NCBI RefSeq assembly: GCF_900176205.1
Contig: NZ_LT859959.1
Location: 5,415,001-5,479,000 of the forward strand
DNA: 64,000 nt
Reading direction: 5' to 3'
From: Bradyrhizobium sp. ORS 285
GTDB taxonomy: Bacteria > Pseudomonadota > Alphaproteobacteria > Rhizobiales > Xanthobacteraceae
The notes beneath the pieces are model-generated. The model did no database searches, was not told the DNA's origin, and saw only the letters and a program-made list of their open reading frames with translations. This document shows positions 45,124 through 54,487 of the stretch, one piece after another (within the stretch, counting starts at the first letter, position 1; every line of letters begins with the position of its first letter). Made by a program: the position numbers and the translations under genes.

Positions 45124-47682
45124 TCAGAATTCCTTCCAGTCCGCGTCGTTGCCGCCGACGACGCGACGACGCGACCGGTCGGGCTCGGGAGCGCGGGTCG
45201 GGGCCACCGGCGGTCGCTGCGCCGGCTTGCCGGCTCCAGCGCGCAGCCCGGCAAGCTTCTCCTTGCTCGCGCCCAGCGACCGATCGACCACCGGATTTCC
45301 GGTTCGGGCTGGTGGAGCCTGGCTCTCGAACTCCGGCAGCACCATGAAGCGGCCGACCATCTCGGTCATGGCCGCGGTCTGCTCCTCCATGGATTTGGCG
45401 GCGGCGGCGGCCTGCTCGACCAGCGCGGCGTTCTGCTGCGTGACCTTGTCCATCTGCGTGACCGCGTTGTTGACCTGCTCGATGCCGCCACGCTGCTCCT
45501 GCGACGCCGCCGAGATCTCGGCCATGATGTCGGTGACTCGCTTCACCGACTGGACGATCTCCTCCATCGTCTTGCCGGCGGTATCGACCAGGCGCGAGCC
45601 CGACTCGACCTTCGAGACCGAGTCCGAGATCAGCCCCTTGATCTCCTTGGCAGCGTTGGCGCTGCGCTGGGCCAGGTTGCGCACCTCCGCGGCCACGACG
45701 GCGAAGCCGCGCCCCTGGTCGCCGGCGCGCGCAGCTTCGACCGCGGCATTCAGCGCCAGAATGTTGGTCTGGAACGCGATCTCGTCGATCACACCGATGA
45801 TGTCGGCGATCTTGCGGCTCGCCTGCGTGATGCCATCCATGGTCTGCACGACCTCGGCGACCACTGCACCGCCCTTGATCGCGACGTCCGATGCCGACGA
45901 TGCGAGCTTGTTGGCCTGCTGCGCATTCTCGGCGTTCTGCCGCACGGTCGAGGTGAGCTCCTCCATGCTGGCCGCCGTTTCTTCCAGGCTGGCCGCCTGC
46001 TCTTCGGTGCGCTGCGACAGGTCGGTGTTGCCGCTCGCGATCTCGCGGGCCGCGCTCGACAGCGTATGCGAGCTGTCCGACACCTCCCCGATCATCGAGG
46101 ACATCGTATCGAGGAGACCGTTGACCCCCTCGCAGAGCTCCAGAATCTCACCGGCCTTGTTATCCATCGGAATGCGCGGACGGAGGTCGTTCTGCTTCGC
46201 TGAAGCCACCGCGTCCTGGATCTGACCGGCGGCAATTCGCAACGCTTCGGCAGCCTTCACCTGCGCAGCCATCGTGTCCAGCAGACCGTTCACGCCGGAG
46301 CAGAGCTCGCCGAGACCGCCAGACTTTCCGGCCATCGAAATCCGCGGCTCCAGATCGTTCGCCTTCGCCGCAGCGACGACCTCCTGGATCTGGCCGACCG
46401 TGGTCTCGAGCGCTTGCGCCGCCTTCACCTGCTCGGTGACGTCGGTGGCATATTTCACCACCTTGAAAGGCTTGCCATCGGGACCCATGATCGGATTGTA
46501 GCTGGCCTGGATCCAGACCTCCTTGCTACCCTTGCCGATGCGCTTGTACTGGCCGGCGTCGTATTCGCCGCGGCCCAGCTTGTCCCAGAACATTCGATAT
46601 TCGTTGGAGCTTCTATAGGCGGACTCGACGAACATCGAGTGATGCTGGCCCTTGATCTCGCCGAGCGTGTAGCCCAGCGCATTCAGGAAGTTGTCGTTGG
46701 CATTGAGAACCTTGCCATCCATCGTGAACTCGATGACGGCCTGCGCCTTGCCGATGGCCGCGATCTGACCGCTGAAGTCGGCGTTGCGGATCACCTCTTC
46801 GGTGATATCGGTGGCATATTTCACCACCTTGAACGGCCTGCCGTCCGGCCCCATGATCGGATTGTAGCTGGCCTGGATCCAGATCTCCTTGCCGCCCTTG
46901 CCGATGCGCTTGTACTGGCCGGCGTCGTATTCGCCGCGACCGAGCTTGTCCCAGAACATCCGATACTCGCTGGAGCTGCGGTAGGCGCCGTCGACGAACA
47001 TCGAATGATGCTGACCCTTGATTTCACCAAGGGTATAGCCAAGCGTTTTCAGGAAGTTCTCGTTCGCATTGAGAATCTTGCCGTCCATCGTGAACTCGAT
47101 CACCGCCTGGGCCTTGTTGATGGCGCTGATCTGGCCGCTCAAATCGGCATTGCGCATCACCTGCTCGGTGATGTCGGTCGCGCATTTCACCACGCGATAT
47201 GGCTTCCCCTTGGAGTCCATCATCGGGTTGTAGCTGGCCTGGATCCAGACCTCGCGGCCGCCCTTGCCGATCCGCTTGTACTGACCCGCATCGTATTCAC
47301 CGCGGCCGAGCTTCTCCCAGAACAGCCGGTACTCGTGACCCGTGCGATCGGCGGAATCGACGAACATCGAGTGATGCTGCCCCTTGATCTCGGCCAGTGA
47401 ATAGCCCAGCGCATTCAGGAAATTGTCGTTGGCATCGAGAATGGTGCCGTCGAGCGCAAAGGTGATCACAGCCTGGGATCGCTTGATGGCCGCAAGCTGT
47501 GCAGCGATGTCCGCCATCTGACCGTCCCGCGCGGGCATGCGGTCCGGGGCAGACGCCGCCTTGGCGGCAGGCCGTGCCCGGCTGCTGCGCGACCGGGCCT
47601 TCTTGGTTGCCGCGTTCTCCTCGCCGGGGGCGCCGTCGGCGGTGAAGTCCTGCATGATGTTGTCCTCGAAAGTGTCGCTCAT
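45124..47682 (-). CDS. Soluble methyl-accepting receptor with three tandem PAS domains
   Basis: An 852-residue receptor without membrane helices. After a basic Ala-rich start come three near-identical PAS-PAC units of 122 residues (about 60-425), each with [11 protein letters not shown] and IGKGGKE(I/V)[12 protein letters not shown] motifs. Two HAMP-like linkers ([13 protein letters not shown] and [13 protein letters not shown]) and a full signalling domain (about 560-800, with [20 protein letters not shown]) follow. The C-terminus ends DWKEF, a CheR/CheB-tethering pentapeptide (xWxxF). The DNA repeats with a 366-bp period, which points to recent duplication. Aer-type PAS units often bind FAD or heme; no ligand can be assigned here. 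Confidence 0.93.
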   Translation of the reverse strand: MSDTFEDNIMQDFTADGAPGEENAATKKARSRSSRARPAAKAASAPDRMPARDGQMADIAAQLAAIKRSQAVITFALDGTILDANDNFLNALGYSLAEIKGQHHSMFVDSADRTGHEYRLFWEKLGRGEYDAGQYKRIGKGGREVWIQASYNPMMDSKGKPYRVVKCATDITEQVMRNADLSGQISAINKAQAVIEFTMDGKILNANENFLKTLGYTLGEIKGQHHSMFVDGAYRSSSEYRMFWDKLGRGEYDAGQYKRIGKGGKEIWIQASYNPIMGPDGRPFKVVKYATDITEEVIRNADFSGQIAAIGKAQAVIEFTMDGKVLNANDNFLNALGYTLGEIKGQHHSMFVESAYRSSNEYRMFWDKLGRGEYDAGQYKRIGKGSKEVWIQASYNPIMGPDGKPFKVVKYATDVTEQVKAAQALETTVGQIQEVVAAAKANDLEPRISMAGKSGGLGELCSGVNGLLDTMAAQVKAAEALRIAAGQIQDAVASAKQNDLRPRIPMDNKAGEILELCEGVNGLLDTMSSMIGEVSDSSHTLSSAAREIASGNTDLSQRTEEQAASLEETAASMEELTSTVRQNAENAQQANKLASSASDVAIKGGAVVAEVVQTMDGITQASRKIADIIGVIDEIAFQTNILALNAAVEAARAGDQGRGFAVVAAEVRNLAQRSANAAKEIKGLISDSVSKVESGSRLVDTAGKTMEEIVQSVKRVTDIMAEISAASQEQRGGIEQVNNAVTQMDKVTQQNAALVEQAAAAAKSMEEQTAAMTEMVGRFMVLPEFESQAPPARTGNPVVDRSLGASKEKLAGLRAGAGKPAQRPPVAPTRAPEPDRSRRRVVGGNDADWKEF
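46441..47538 (-). repeat. Three 366-bp tandem repeats encoding PAS units
   Basis: The sequence around GTGGCATATTTCACCACCTT recurs at 46445, 46811 and, more diverged, 47177: an exact 366-bp period (122 codons). The first two copies are closest, so the latest duplication produced units two and three of the protein. The boundaries given are approximate. Confidence 0.75.
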
Positions 47683-47709
47683 GACGATCTCGCAAATCTG
47701 CTTGGGGGT

Positions 47710-48240
47710 TTAGGCTGCCGCGGCCGCATCGGCCTGGTGGACCGTACGCTTGACCGAATCTGCTGATGTTCCGAATAGTCCGGCCAGCGACACCAGCGTC
47801 ACCATCCGGTTTTCGATCGCGACCAGACCTTCGAGGAACTGGTCCTCGATCGGCATGCCCATGTCCGGCACCTCGCGGATCTCCTTCGGATCGACCGAGA
47901 TGATATCGGAGACGGTATCGACCAGCAGGCCGACAGTACGCGTGCCCGCAGCCACGATGATCACGACGTGCATATTCGTTGGCACCGTCACGCCTGTGCC
48001 GAACCGGGCGCGCAGATCGAAGATCGGCACGATGACGCCGCGCAGATTGATCACGCCACGCACATGAGCGGGCGCATTGGGGATCATCGTGGTCTCGGTC
48101 CAGCCCTTGATCTCGCGGACCACCATGATGTCGATGCCGTATTCCTCCTCGCCCAGCGTGAAGGTGATGAACTGCTGCACGTTCTCGCTGACGGCCGCTT
48201 CCTGGCCGAAATGCGCGGCCGGCTTGTTGTCAGGCTGCAT
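47710..48240 (-). CDS. cheW: Chemotaxis coupling protein CheW
   Basis: A 176-residue adaptor with two SH3-like lobes. FTLGEEEYGIDIMVVREIKGW begins the domain after about 20 leader residues, and HVRGVINLRGVIVPIFDLRARFG and TVGLLVDTVSDI are family signatures. It joins receptors to the CheA kinase. Its start overlaps the end of cheA by 11 bases. Confidence 0.94.
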   Translation of the reverse strand: MQPDNKPAAHFGQEAAVSENVQQFITFTLGEEEYGIDIMVVREIKGWTETTMIPNAPAHVRGVINLRGVIVPIFDLRARFGTGVTVPTNMHVVIIVAAGTRTVGLLVDTVSDIISVDPKEIREVPDMGMPIEDQFLEGLVAIENRMVTLVSLAGLFGTSADSVKRTVHQADAAAAA

Positions 48241-50284
48241 GGGTCAAGTCCTTTGCGGGTTCAGCTCTCGATGGGTCCGGTGTCAGCAGCCGGCCGGCGG
48301 TGCCCCGCAGGTCGATCTCATGCAGGCGCGCGACGTCCAGGATCAGCGCGACGCGGCCGTTGCCGAGAATGGTGGCGCCGCTGATGCCCTCGACCGGCTC
48401 GTAGTTGGCCTCGAGGCTCTTCACGACGACCTGCTGCTGTCCGAGCAGTTCGTCCACCACGATGCCGACACGGCCGGCATTCTCGCTCTGCACGATGATC
48501 ACGATGCCGCGGCAGGGATCGCCGATGGCATCACTGATCGAGAACACGCGATGCAGGTAGACCAGCGGCAGATACTCGCCACGCAATGCCAGGACATGGC
48601 CGCGGCCGACGACGGGATGAATGTCGGCCGTCTGCGGCCGCAGATTTTCGACGATGGCGACGAGCGGAATGATGAAGGTCTCGCATCCGACCGACACCAC
48701 CATGCCGTCGACGACCGCGAGGGTGAGCGGCAGGGACAGCGAGAACGACGAGCCCTGCCCGAAACGCGAGCGCACCGAGATCCGGCCGCCGAGCGCCTGC
48801 ACGTTGCGCTTGACGACATCCATGCCGACGCCGCGGCCCGAGATGTTCGAGATCACATCGGCAGTCGAGAACGCCGGCAGGAAGATCAGATCGTCGACCT
48901 CGTCGTCACTCAGATTGGCGCCGGCCGGCACCAGGCCGCGCGCCCTCGCCTTGGCAAGAATCTTCTCGCGGTTGATGCCGCGGCCGTCGTCCGACACCTC
49001 GATCACGATGCGCCCGCTGCGCTGCGCGGCCGACAGATGAATGGTGCCCTGGCGTGGCTTGCCGGCAGCGGCGCGCTCGGCCGGCGGCTCGATGCCGTGG
49101 TCGAGCGCGTTGCGGATCATGTGCGTCAAGGGATCGTTGAGCTGCTCGATGACGGTCTTGTCGATTTCGGTCATCTCGCCGGAGGTGACGATGCGCACCT
49201 CCTTGCCTAAGGTGGTGGCAAGCTCGCGCACGATCCGCGGCATCCGCGCAAACACCGACTTCACCGGTTGGGCGCGGATCGCCATCACGCTTTCCTGCAG
49301 CTCGCGGGCGCTTTGGGCCAGCGCCTCGATGCCCTGGATGAGCTGCGGATATTTGTCAGCCGGCAACGAGAGCCCCTGCTCCGTGAGCATCGCCTGGCTG
49401 ATCACCAGCTCGCCAACCAGATTGACCAGCCGGTCGACCTTGTCGACGTCGACGCGGATCGATTGCGCGACGCTGACCGCGGCGACGGCAGGCGCAAGTG
49501 CGCCGGCAGCATCGCTCGCGGCGGTCTCCGCCGGGCCAGCTGCCGCCTCGACGAGGTCGATCTCGAGATCGCAATCGTCCTCGACGAACTCGAACACGTC
49601 CTGGACGGCCCCGCGCGGCACCGCCGTGTCCAAGGTGAATGTCCAGTTGAGGTAGGCCGCCTCGGGATCCAGTTCGGCCAGCGCCGGCAGGCTGGAGCTG
49701 TCCACCTCGGTGCTGAGGACGCCGAGCTTGCGCAGTTGCCGGATCAGCAGCAGCGGCTCATTCGCCTTCTTCAGCATCTCCGTATGCGGCCGAAACCTGA
49801 TGCGATATCTGTGCTCGCCGAGCGCTTTCGTTTCCACCGCGACAGCGCCGGTCGACACTTCGATCGTCTGCCCCGCGCCCTGCAACGCATCCAGCATGGC
49901 GGCGCTGATGTCGGCAGCGAAATTGGGCGGCAGCTGCTGCTCGAGCCGCGCTGCATTCACGATGTCCGCAAGCGCGTCGCTGGCGCGCAGCAGGAGCTGT
50001 TTGATCTCCTGGCTCGCGGGGATCTTGTGGTCACGCAGGGTGTCGAGCAGACTCTCGAACGTATGAGAGAATGCCACCAGATCGGTGCAGCCGAAGGCTC
50101 CCGCTCCGCCCTTGATCGAGTGCACGGATCGGAAGATCGCATGCAGCGTCTCGTCATCCTCCTGCCCGGACGACAACAGCTCCAGGTTGGACTGGAGGGC
50201 GTCCAGCAGCTCCGCGCATTCCTCGAAATAGGTCTTGCGGAATTGCGCGACGGGATAGACTTCCTGCTCGGGAGTTACGGGCAT
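48230..50284 (-). CDS. cheA: Chemotaxis histidine kinase CheA
   Basis: A 684-residue kinase. The P1 Hpt domain carries phospho-His55 in FRSVHSIKGGAGAFG. A region around 140-240 fits a P2-like domain. The dimerisation helices (P3, about 275-330), the ATP-binding P4 (MIRNALDHGIEPP, VSDDGRGI, GRGVGMDVVK) and the CheW-like P5 (to about 665) follow. It phosphorylates CheY and CheB. The gene overlaps cheY by ten bases. Confidence 0.95.
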   Translation of the reverse strand: MPVTPEQEVYPVAQFRKTYFEECAELLDALQSNLELLSSGQEDDETLHAIFRSVHSIKGGAGAFGCTDLVAFSHTFESLLDTLRDHKIPASQEIKQLLLRASDALADIVNAARLEQQLPPNFAADISAAMLDALQGAGQTIEVSTGAVAVETKALGEHRYRIRFRPHTEMLKKANEPLLLIRQLRKLGVLSTEVDSSSLPALAELDPEAAYLNWTFTLDTAVPRGAVQDVFEFVEDDCDLEIDLVEAAAGPAETAASDAAGALAPAVAAVSVAQSIRVDVDKVDRLVNLVGELVISQAMLTEQGLSLPADKYPQLIQGIEALAQSARELQESVMAIRAQPVKSVFARMPRIVRELATTLGKEVRIVTSGEMTEIDKTVIEQLNDPLTHMIRNALDHGIEPPAERAAAGKPRQGTIHLSAAQRSGRIVIEVSDDGRGINREKILAKARARGLVPAGANLSDDEVDDLIFLPAFSTADVISNISGRGVGMDVVKRNVQALGGRISVRSRFGQGSSFSLSLPLTLAVVDGMVVSVGCETFIIPLVAIVENLRPQTADIHPVVGRGHVLALRGEYLPLVYLHRVFSISDAIGDPCRGIVIIVQSENAGRVGIVVDELLGQQQVVVKSLEANYEPVEGISGATILGNGRVALILDVARLHEIDLRGTAGRLLTPDPSRAEPAKDLTHAA

Positions 50285-50640
50285 ACGCGGTTGACCGTCG
50301 CGATCAATTGCTCAGGATTGAACGGCTTCACCAGCCATCCGGTCGCACCGGCCGCCTTGCCGTCGGCCTTCTTGGCCCCATCGCTCTCGGTCGTCAGGAT
50401 CAGGATCGGCACCGCGCGATGCTGAGTGCCGGCCCGAACGTTCTTGATCAGCGAAATGCCGTCCATGTTCGGCATGTTCAGATCGGTGATGATCAGGTCG
50501 AACTTGCCGCCGGTGAGCACGTTCAGCGCGGCCTTGCCGTCCTCAGCCTCCGCAACGTCGAAACCCGCCTTCTTCAACGTGAAGGACACCATGTCGCGCA
50601 TGGTCTTCGAGTCGTCGACTGCCAGAATTCGCTTGGTCAT
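50275..50640 (-). CDS. cheY: Chemotaxis response regulator CheY
   Basis: A 121-residue single receiver. The acidic pocket is Asp9/Asp10, the phospho-acceptor is Asp53 in IITDLNMPNMDG, with Thr in LILTTES and Lys in WLVKPFNPEQL. It relays the CheA signal to a motor or another output. It sits one base after the STAS gene stop and overlaps cheA. Confidence 0.94.
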   Translation of the reverse strand: MTKRILAVDDSKTMRDMVSFTLKKAGFDVAEAEDGKAALNVLTGGKFDLIITDLNMPNMDGISLIKNVRAGTQHRAVPILILTTESDGAKKADGKAAGATGWLVKPFNPEQLIATVNRVCP

Positions 50641-50641
50641 G

Positions 50642-50965
50642 TCACTCCATCCACTTGTCGAGTTCGTGCTGAAGTCCAAGGTCGATGATGGCCGCCCTGA
50701 ACAGCTCGGAAGCCTGCGTGATCCTGAAGGGCTTGTTGGCGGCTTGCGCGCTGCGGGCCGCCGCTAGCAGAATCTGAGCACAGGGCGTCGACATCCGCCC
50801 CACGCCGCTGGCATCGAGCACGATGCTGCTGTCGGCAGCGATCCGGATCATCTCCTCACGCAACTGTGCGGCCTGTGTCAGATCCAGCATCTGGGGAAGC
50901 GCATAGGGCGCCCGCGGCATGTCGCCGGCGTCGTCAGGCTCTGTCGTCGGGATCGCGTCCGTCAT
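50642..50965 (-). CDS. STAS-domain protein at the head of the chemosensory operon
   Basis: A 107-residue STAS-like protein. LDASGVGRMSTPCAQILLAAARSA matches the segment holding the regulatory Ser, but the usual DSxG is replaced by ST-P-C, so phosphorylation could be at Ser/Thr or absent. A 25-residue acidic leader precedes the fold. It is the first gene of the minus-strand che operon. STAS proteins in this position can link receptors to the array or take part in partner switching. Confidence 0.75.
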   Translation of the reverse strand: MTDAIPTTEPDDAGDMPRAPYALPQMLDLTQAAQLREEMIRIAADSSIVLDASGVGRMSTPCAQILLAAARSAQAANKPFRITQASELFRAAIIDLGLQHELDKWME

Positions 50966-51599
50966 CTCTGAAGCATCCGTGGTCCGCTGAACTCCGGCCG
51001 CGGCGCCGATGCGCCCGCGGCAGCACACGACTGGGATTCACCCGACCGACGGCCTGTATTGCTCGCCGTAGCTCGTTCAAATTGCGTGGAACTCGATTGT
51101 CGGAGTGTTAAATATGAGCGCCGTAATATTACGGCTACTCTACCTGGAGATGTCCGCCGCCCGAACGCAGCGCGTCGATGCGGTTGCGAGGCCTTCTCAT
51201 CTGCTTGAAAGACGCCCCGGTTTGCTTCGGCCTGCTGGTCTGCAGCACTGCCCACGATCGACGACGATCGCCCGCGGCTCTGTCGGAGTCGCTTCAAGGT
51301 TGATCCCGCGAGCGACGTTGAGGTGATTGTCGTGCACATGCATTTCAGCTCGGCCAATTGCCGAAGCTGATATCAATGCGTCAGTTAAAGGAATTGGCGC
51401 GAACTGCTGCAGGGGCAGACCGGAAGACTACGGTCCGGCACAGTGGCCCGGCCGCTCCATTCCGAACGGTCCTCAAGCGCGTCAATCATCAGCAGACGTG
51501 ACAAAAGGGGCGCGCGGCATACGCCGAGCGCCCCTGTCGTGGCTCTCATCGTCTTCCCGCAGCTGCAAACGAGGGAGCAGTGCGAGGGAGATCGCGTTG
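50966..51599. other. Intergenic region upstream of the chemosensory operon
   Basis: No gene is supported in these 634 bases. The region holds the perfect palindrome described separately (51120-51135) inside an AT-richer stretch about 155 bases before the STAS start. This is the natural place for the operon promoter. Nothing resembling a protein or strong terminator was found between 51136 and 51599. Confidence 0.5.
51120..51135. promoter_or_regulatory. Perfect 16-bp palindrome GCCGTAATATTACGGC
   Basis: A perfect 16-bp inverted repeat with no spacer, embedded in AT-richer DNA that is unusual for this window. It lies about 155 bp upstream of the STAS-che operon start. The size and symmetry suggest a dimeric regulator site; no regulator gene adjoins it. 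Confidence 0.5.
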
Positions 51600-52790
51600 C
51601 TAACGACGCTGGTTGTAGACGTCGATGCAGACGGCGCCGAGCAGCACCAGGCCCTTGATGACCTGCTGATAGTCGATGCCGATGCCGAGGATCGACATGC
51701 CATTGTTCATCACGCCCATGATCATGGCCCCGATGACGGCGCCGCCGACGCGGCCGACGCCGCCATAGGCCGAGGCGCCGCCGATGAAGCAGGCCGCGAT
51801 GACATCGAGCTCGAAGCCGAGACCCGCCTTCGGCGTCGCGGTGTTGAGGCGCGCCGCAAAGATCAGGCCCGCCAGCGCCGCCAGCACGCCCATGTTGACG
51901 AAGGTCAGGAACACCAGCCGCTCGGTCTTGATGCCTGACAGCTTGGCCGCCTTGGCATTGCCGCCGACCGCGTAGATCTGCCGGCCGACCACGGTGCGGC
52001 GCGTCATGAAGCCATACAGCGCGATCAGCGCGACCATGATCACCAGCACGTTGGGCAGGCCGCGATGCGAGGCGATCAGGTAGGTGAAGTACATCAGCAC
52101 GCCGGCCAGCACGACGTTCTTGGCGGCGAACAGGCCGAACGGCTCGACCTCGATGCCATGCTCGACTTCACGGGCCCGTCCCTTGACGCTTGCATAGATC
52201 AGGACGAGCGTCAGCACCGCGCCGATGATGATCGAGGTCAGGTTGAGATTGCCGGAGTTGGAAATCAGCTCTGGAATGAATCCTGACGAAAGCTTCTGGA
52301 ACGTGCCTGGGAACGGTCCGACCGATTGTCCCTGCAGCAACGCCAGCGCGAGGCCTTTGAACACGAGCATGCCGGCCAGGGTGACGATGAAGGACGGAAT
52401 GCCGAAATAGGCGACCCAATAGCCCTGTGCCGCACCGATTGCGCCGCCGACGATCAGGCAGGCGATGATGGCGAGCGGAAAGTCGACGTGATAGCGGACC
52501 ATCAGCACGGCGGCGACTGCGCCGACGAAGCCGGCGACCGAGCCGACCGAGAGGTCGATATGCCCGGTCACGATGACCAGCAGCATGCCCAGCGCCATGA
52601 TGACGATGTAGCTGTTCTGCAGCACCAAATTGGTCAAATTGAGCGGCTGCAGCAGGGTGCCGTCGGTCATGATCTGGAAGAACAGCATGATGACGAACAG
52701 CGACATCAGCATGCCGTAGCTGCGCAGATTGTTCTTCAGGAAGCCGGCGTGGGGCTTCTCTTCCGGGAGTGAAACCGTCTTGTCGGTCAT
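51600..52790 (-). CDS. gguB: Sugar ABC transporter permease (GguB/MmsB-like)
   Basis: A 396-residue inner-membrane permease with about ten hydrophobic helices. The family signature TGHIDLSVGSVAGFVGAVAA lies near residue 78, GIPSFIVTLAGMLVFKGLA follows, and IGGASAYGGVGRVGGAVIGA is near the end. It forms the channel for ChvE-delivered sugars. It is the last gene of a three-gene unit, 21 bases after the ATPase. Confidence 0.9.
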   Translation of the reverse strand: MTDKTVSLPEEKPHAGFLKNNLRSYGMLMSLFVIMLFFQIMTDGTLLQPLNLTNLVLQNSYIVIMALGMLLVIVTGHIDLSVGSVAGFVGAVAAVLMVRYHVDFPLAIIACLIVGGAIGAAQGYWVAYFGIPSFIVTLAGMLVFKGLALALLQGQSVGPFPGTFQKLSSGFIPELISNSGNLNLTSIIIGAVLTLVLIYASVKGRAREVEHGIEVEPFGLFAAKNVVLAGVLMYFTYLIASHRGLPNVLVIMVALIALYGFMTRRTVVGRQIYAVGGNAKAAKLSGIKTERLVFLTFVNMGVLAALAGLIFAARLNTATPKAGLGFELDVIAACFIGGASAYGGVGRVGGAVIGAMIMGVMNNGMSILGIGIDYQQVIKGLVLLGAVCIDVYNQRR

Positions 52791-52811
52791 GGCTGGTGTC
52801 CTCCCGGCCGC

Positions 52812-54362
52812 TTAGGCGGCCGTCTCCTGGTTCGTAATGGCTTCGTTGCGCATGATGGCGCGCATGATCTTTTCCTGCGTGGCGTCCGGGCCTGCGAATT
52901 CGCCGACGAAGGCGCCGTCGTTCATGACGCAGATCCGGTCGCAGATTCCGAGCAGCTCCGGCATTTCCGACGAGATCACCACCACACCCCGGCCGGCATC
53001 CGCAAGCTCCTGGATGATACAGTAGATCTCATATTTCGCGCCGACGTCGATGCCTCGGGTCGGCTCGTCCAGGATCAGCACCTTGGGATCGGTCATCAGC
53101 CACTTCGACAGCACGACCTTCTGCTGGTTGCCACCGGAGAGCTGGCCGGCCTCCTGATAGACGTCCGAGCAGCGGATGCGCATGCGACCGCGGTAGCCGG
53201 AGGCCGCCTTGAGCTCGGCGATGTCGTCGATCACGCCCTTCGGCGCGACCTGGGAAAGGCTCGCGAGCGTGATGTTCTTGCGGACGTCGTCGGCCAGGAT
53301 CAGGCCGAGCTGCTTGCGGTCCTCGGTGACGTAGGCGAGGCCGGCATCGATCGCGGCGGGCACGCTGGTCAGATTGACATCGTGGCCTTCGAGCCGGGCG
53401 CGGCCCGAGATGTTCACGCCCCAGGAGCGGCCGAACAGGCTCATCGCGAACTCGGTGCGGCCGGCGCCCATCAGGCCGGCGATGCCGACGATCTCGCCGC
53501 GGCGCACCTGGAAATCGACGTTCTTGATGACGCGGCGGTCCGGATGCTGCGGATGGAACACCGTCCAGTTCTCGACCGTAAACACCGGCTCGCCGATCTT
53601 CGGCTGCCGCTCGGGGAAGCGGTGCGCCATGTCGCGGTTGACCATGCTCTTGATGATGCGGTCTTCCAGGACCGGCTCGGCGCGGCAGTCGATACCGTCG
53701 ACGCTGCGGCCGTCGCGCAGCACGGTGATGCGGTCGGCGACGCGCGCGACCTCGTTGAGCTTGTGGGTGATCAGGATCGAGGAGATGCCCTGCTCGCGGA
53801 AGGTGACGAGACGGTCGAGCAGCGCCTGGCTGTCGGCCTCGTTGAGGCTGGCGGTCGGCTCGTCCAGGATCAGGAGCTTGACGCGCTTGGACAGCGCCTT
53901 GGCGATCTCGACCAATTGCTGCTTGCCGACGCCGAGATCCGTGATCAGGGTATCCGGCGATTCCTTCAAGCCGACCTGCGCCAGCAATTGCTGGGTGCGG
54001 CGGTAGACTTCGTCGCGATCGATGACGCCGAAGCGCGATGGCGCGTGCGACAGGAAGATGTTCTCCGCGATGGACATCAGCGGAATCAGCGCGAGCTCCT
54101 GGTGGATGATGATGATGCCGAGCGCCTCGGAATCATTGATGTCGCGGAACTTGCGCTCCTCGCCCTCGAAGATGATCTGGCCTTCGTAGCGGCCATGCGG
54201 GTAGACGCCGCTCAGCACCTTCATCAGCGTCGACTTGCCGGCGCCGTTCTCGCCGACCAGCGCGTGGATCTCGCCGGGCTCGACGGTGAAGCTGACGTCG
54301 CGCAGGGCCTGGACGTTGCCAAAACTCTTGCTGACGTTACGCATTTCGAGGATTGCGGTCAT
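52812..54362 (-). CDS. gguA: Sugar ABC transporter ATP-binding protein (GguA/MmsA-like)
   Basis: A 516-residue protein with two fused ABC cassettes, as usual in monosaccharide importers. The first has Walker A GENGAGKSTLMK, signature LGVGKQQLVEIAKALS and Walker B LLILDEPTASL. The second has the degenerate P-loop GLMGAGRTEF, signature LSGGNQQKVVLSKWL and ILDEPTRGIDVG. It drives uptake with ATP. ATG 54362 starts the conserved TAILEMRNVSKSF; a longer start at 54389 lacks resemblance. Confidence 0.92.
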   Translation of the reverse strand: MTAILEMRNVSKSFGNVQALRDVSFTVEPGEIHALVGENGAGKSTLMKVLSGVYPHGRYEGQIIFEGEERKFRDINDSEALGIIIIHQELALIPLMSIAENIFLSHAPSRFGVIDRDEVYRRTQQLLAQVGLKESPDTLITDLGVGKQQLVEIAKALSKRVKLLILDEPTASLNEADSQALLDRLVTFREQGISSILITHKLNEVARVADRITVLRDGRSVDGIDCRAEPVLEDRIIKSMVNRDMAHRFPERQPKIGEPVFTVENWTVFHPQHPDRRVIKNVDFQVRRGEIVGIAGLMGAGRTEFAMSLFGRSWGVNISGRARLEGHDVNLTSVPAAIDAGLAYVTEDRKQLGLILADDVRKNITLASLSQVAPKGVIDDIAELKAASGYRGRMRIRCSDVYQEAGQLSGGNQQKVVLSKWLMTDPKVLILDEPTRGIDVGAKYEIYCIIQELADAGRGVVVISSEMPELLGICDRICVMNDGAFVGEFAGPDATQEKIMRAIMRNEAITNQETAA

Positions 54363-54438
54363 CGTGTCATGTCTCTGTTCTGACGCCACTCTGTTTCTGA
54401 CGCCACTCGCCCCCGCCGGGCGAGCTAAAATAAGATGT

Positions 54439-54465
54439 CCCTCTCCCCGGACACCGGGGAGAGGG
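54439..54465. terminator. 12-bp intercistronic hairpin between chvE and gguA
   Basis: The arms CCCTCTCCCCGG and CCGGGGAGAGGG pair perfectly around ACA. There is no U-tract. It lies just after the binding-protein gene, where such hairpins often protect the highly expressed 5' message and reduce read-through. Confidence 0.5.
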
Positions 54466-54487
54466 CTGCTTGTCTGTTAGACCAGGA

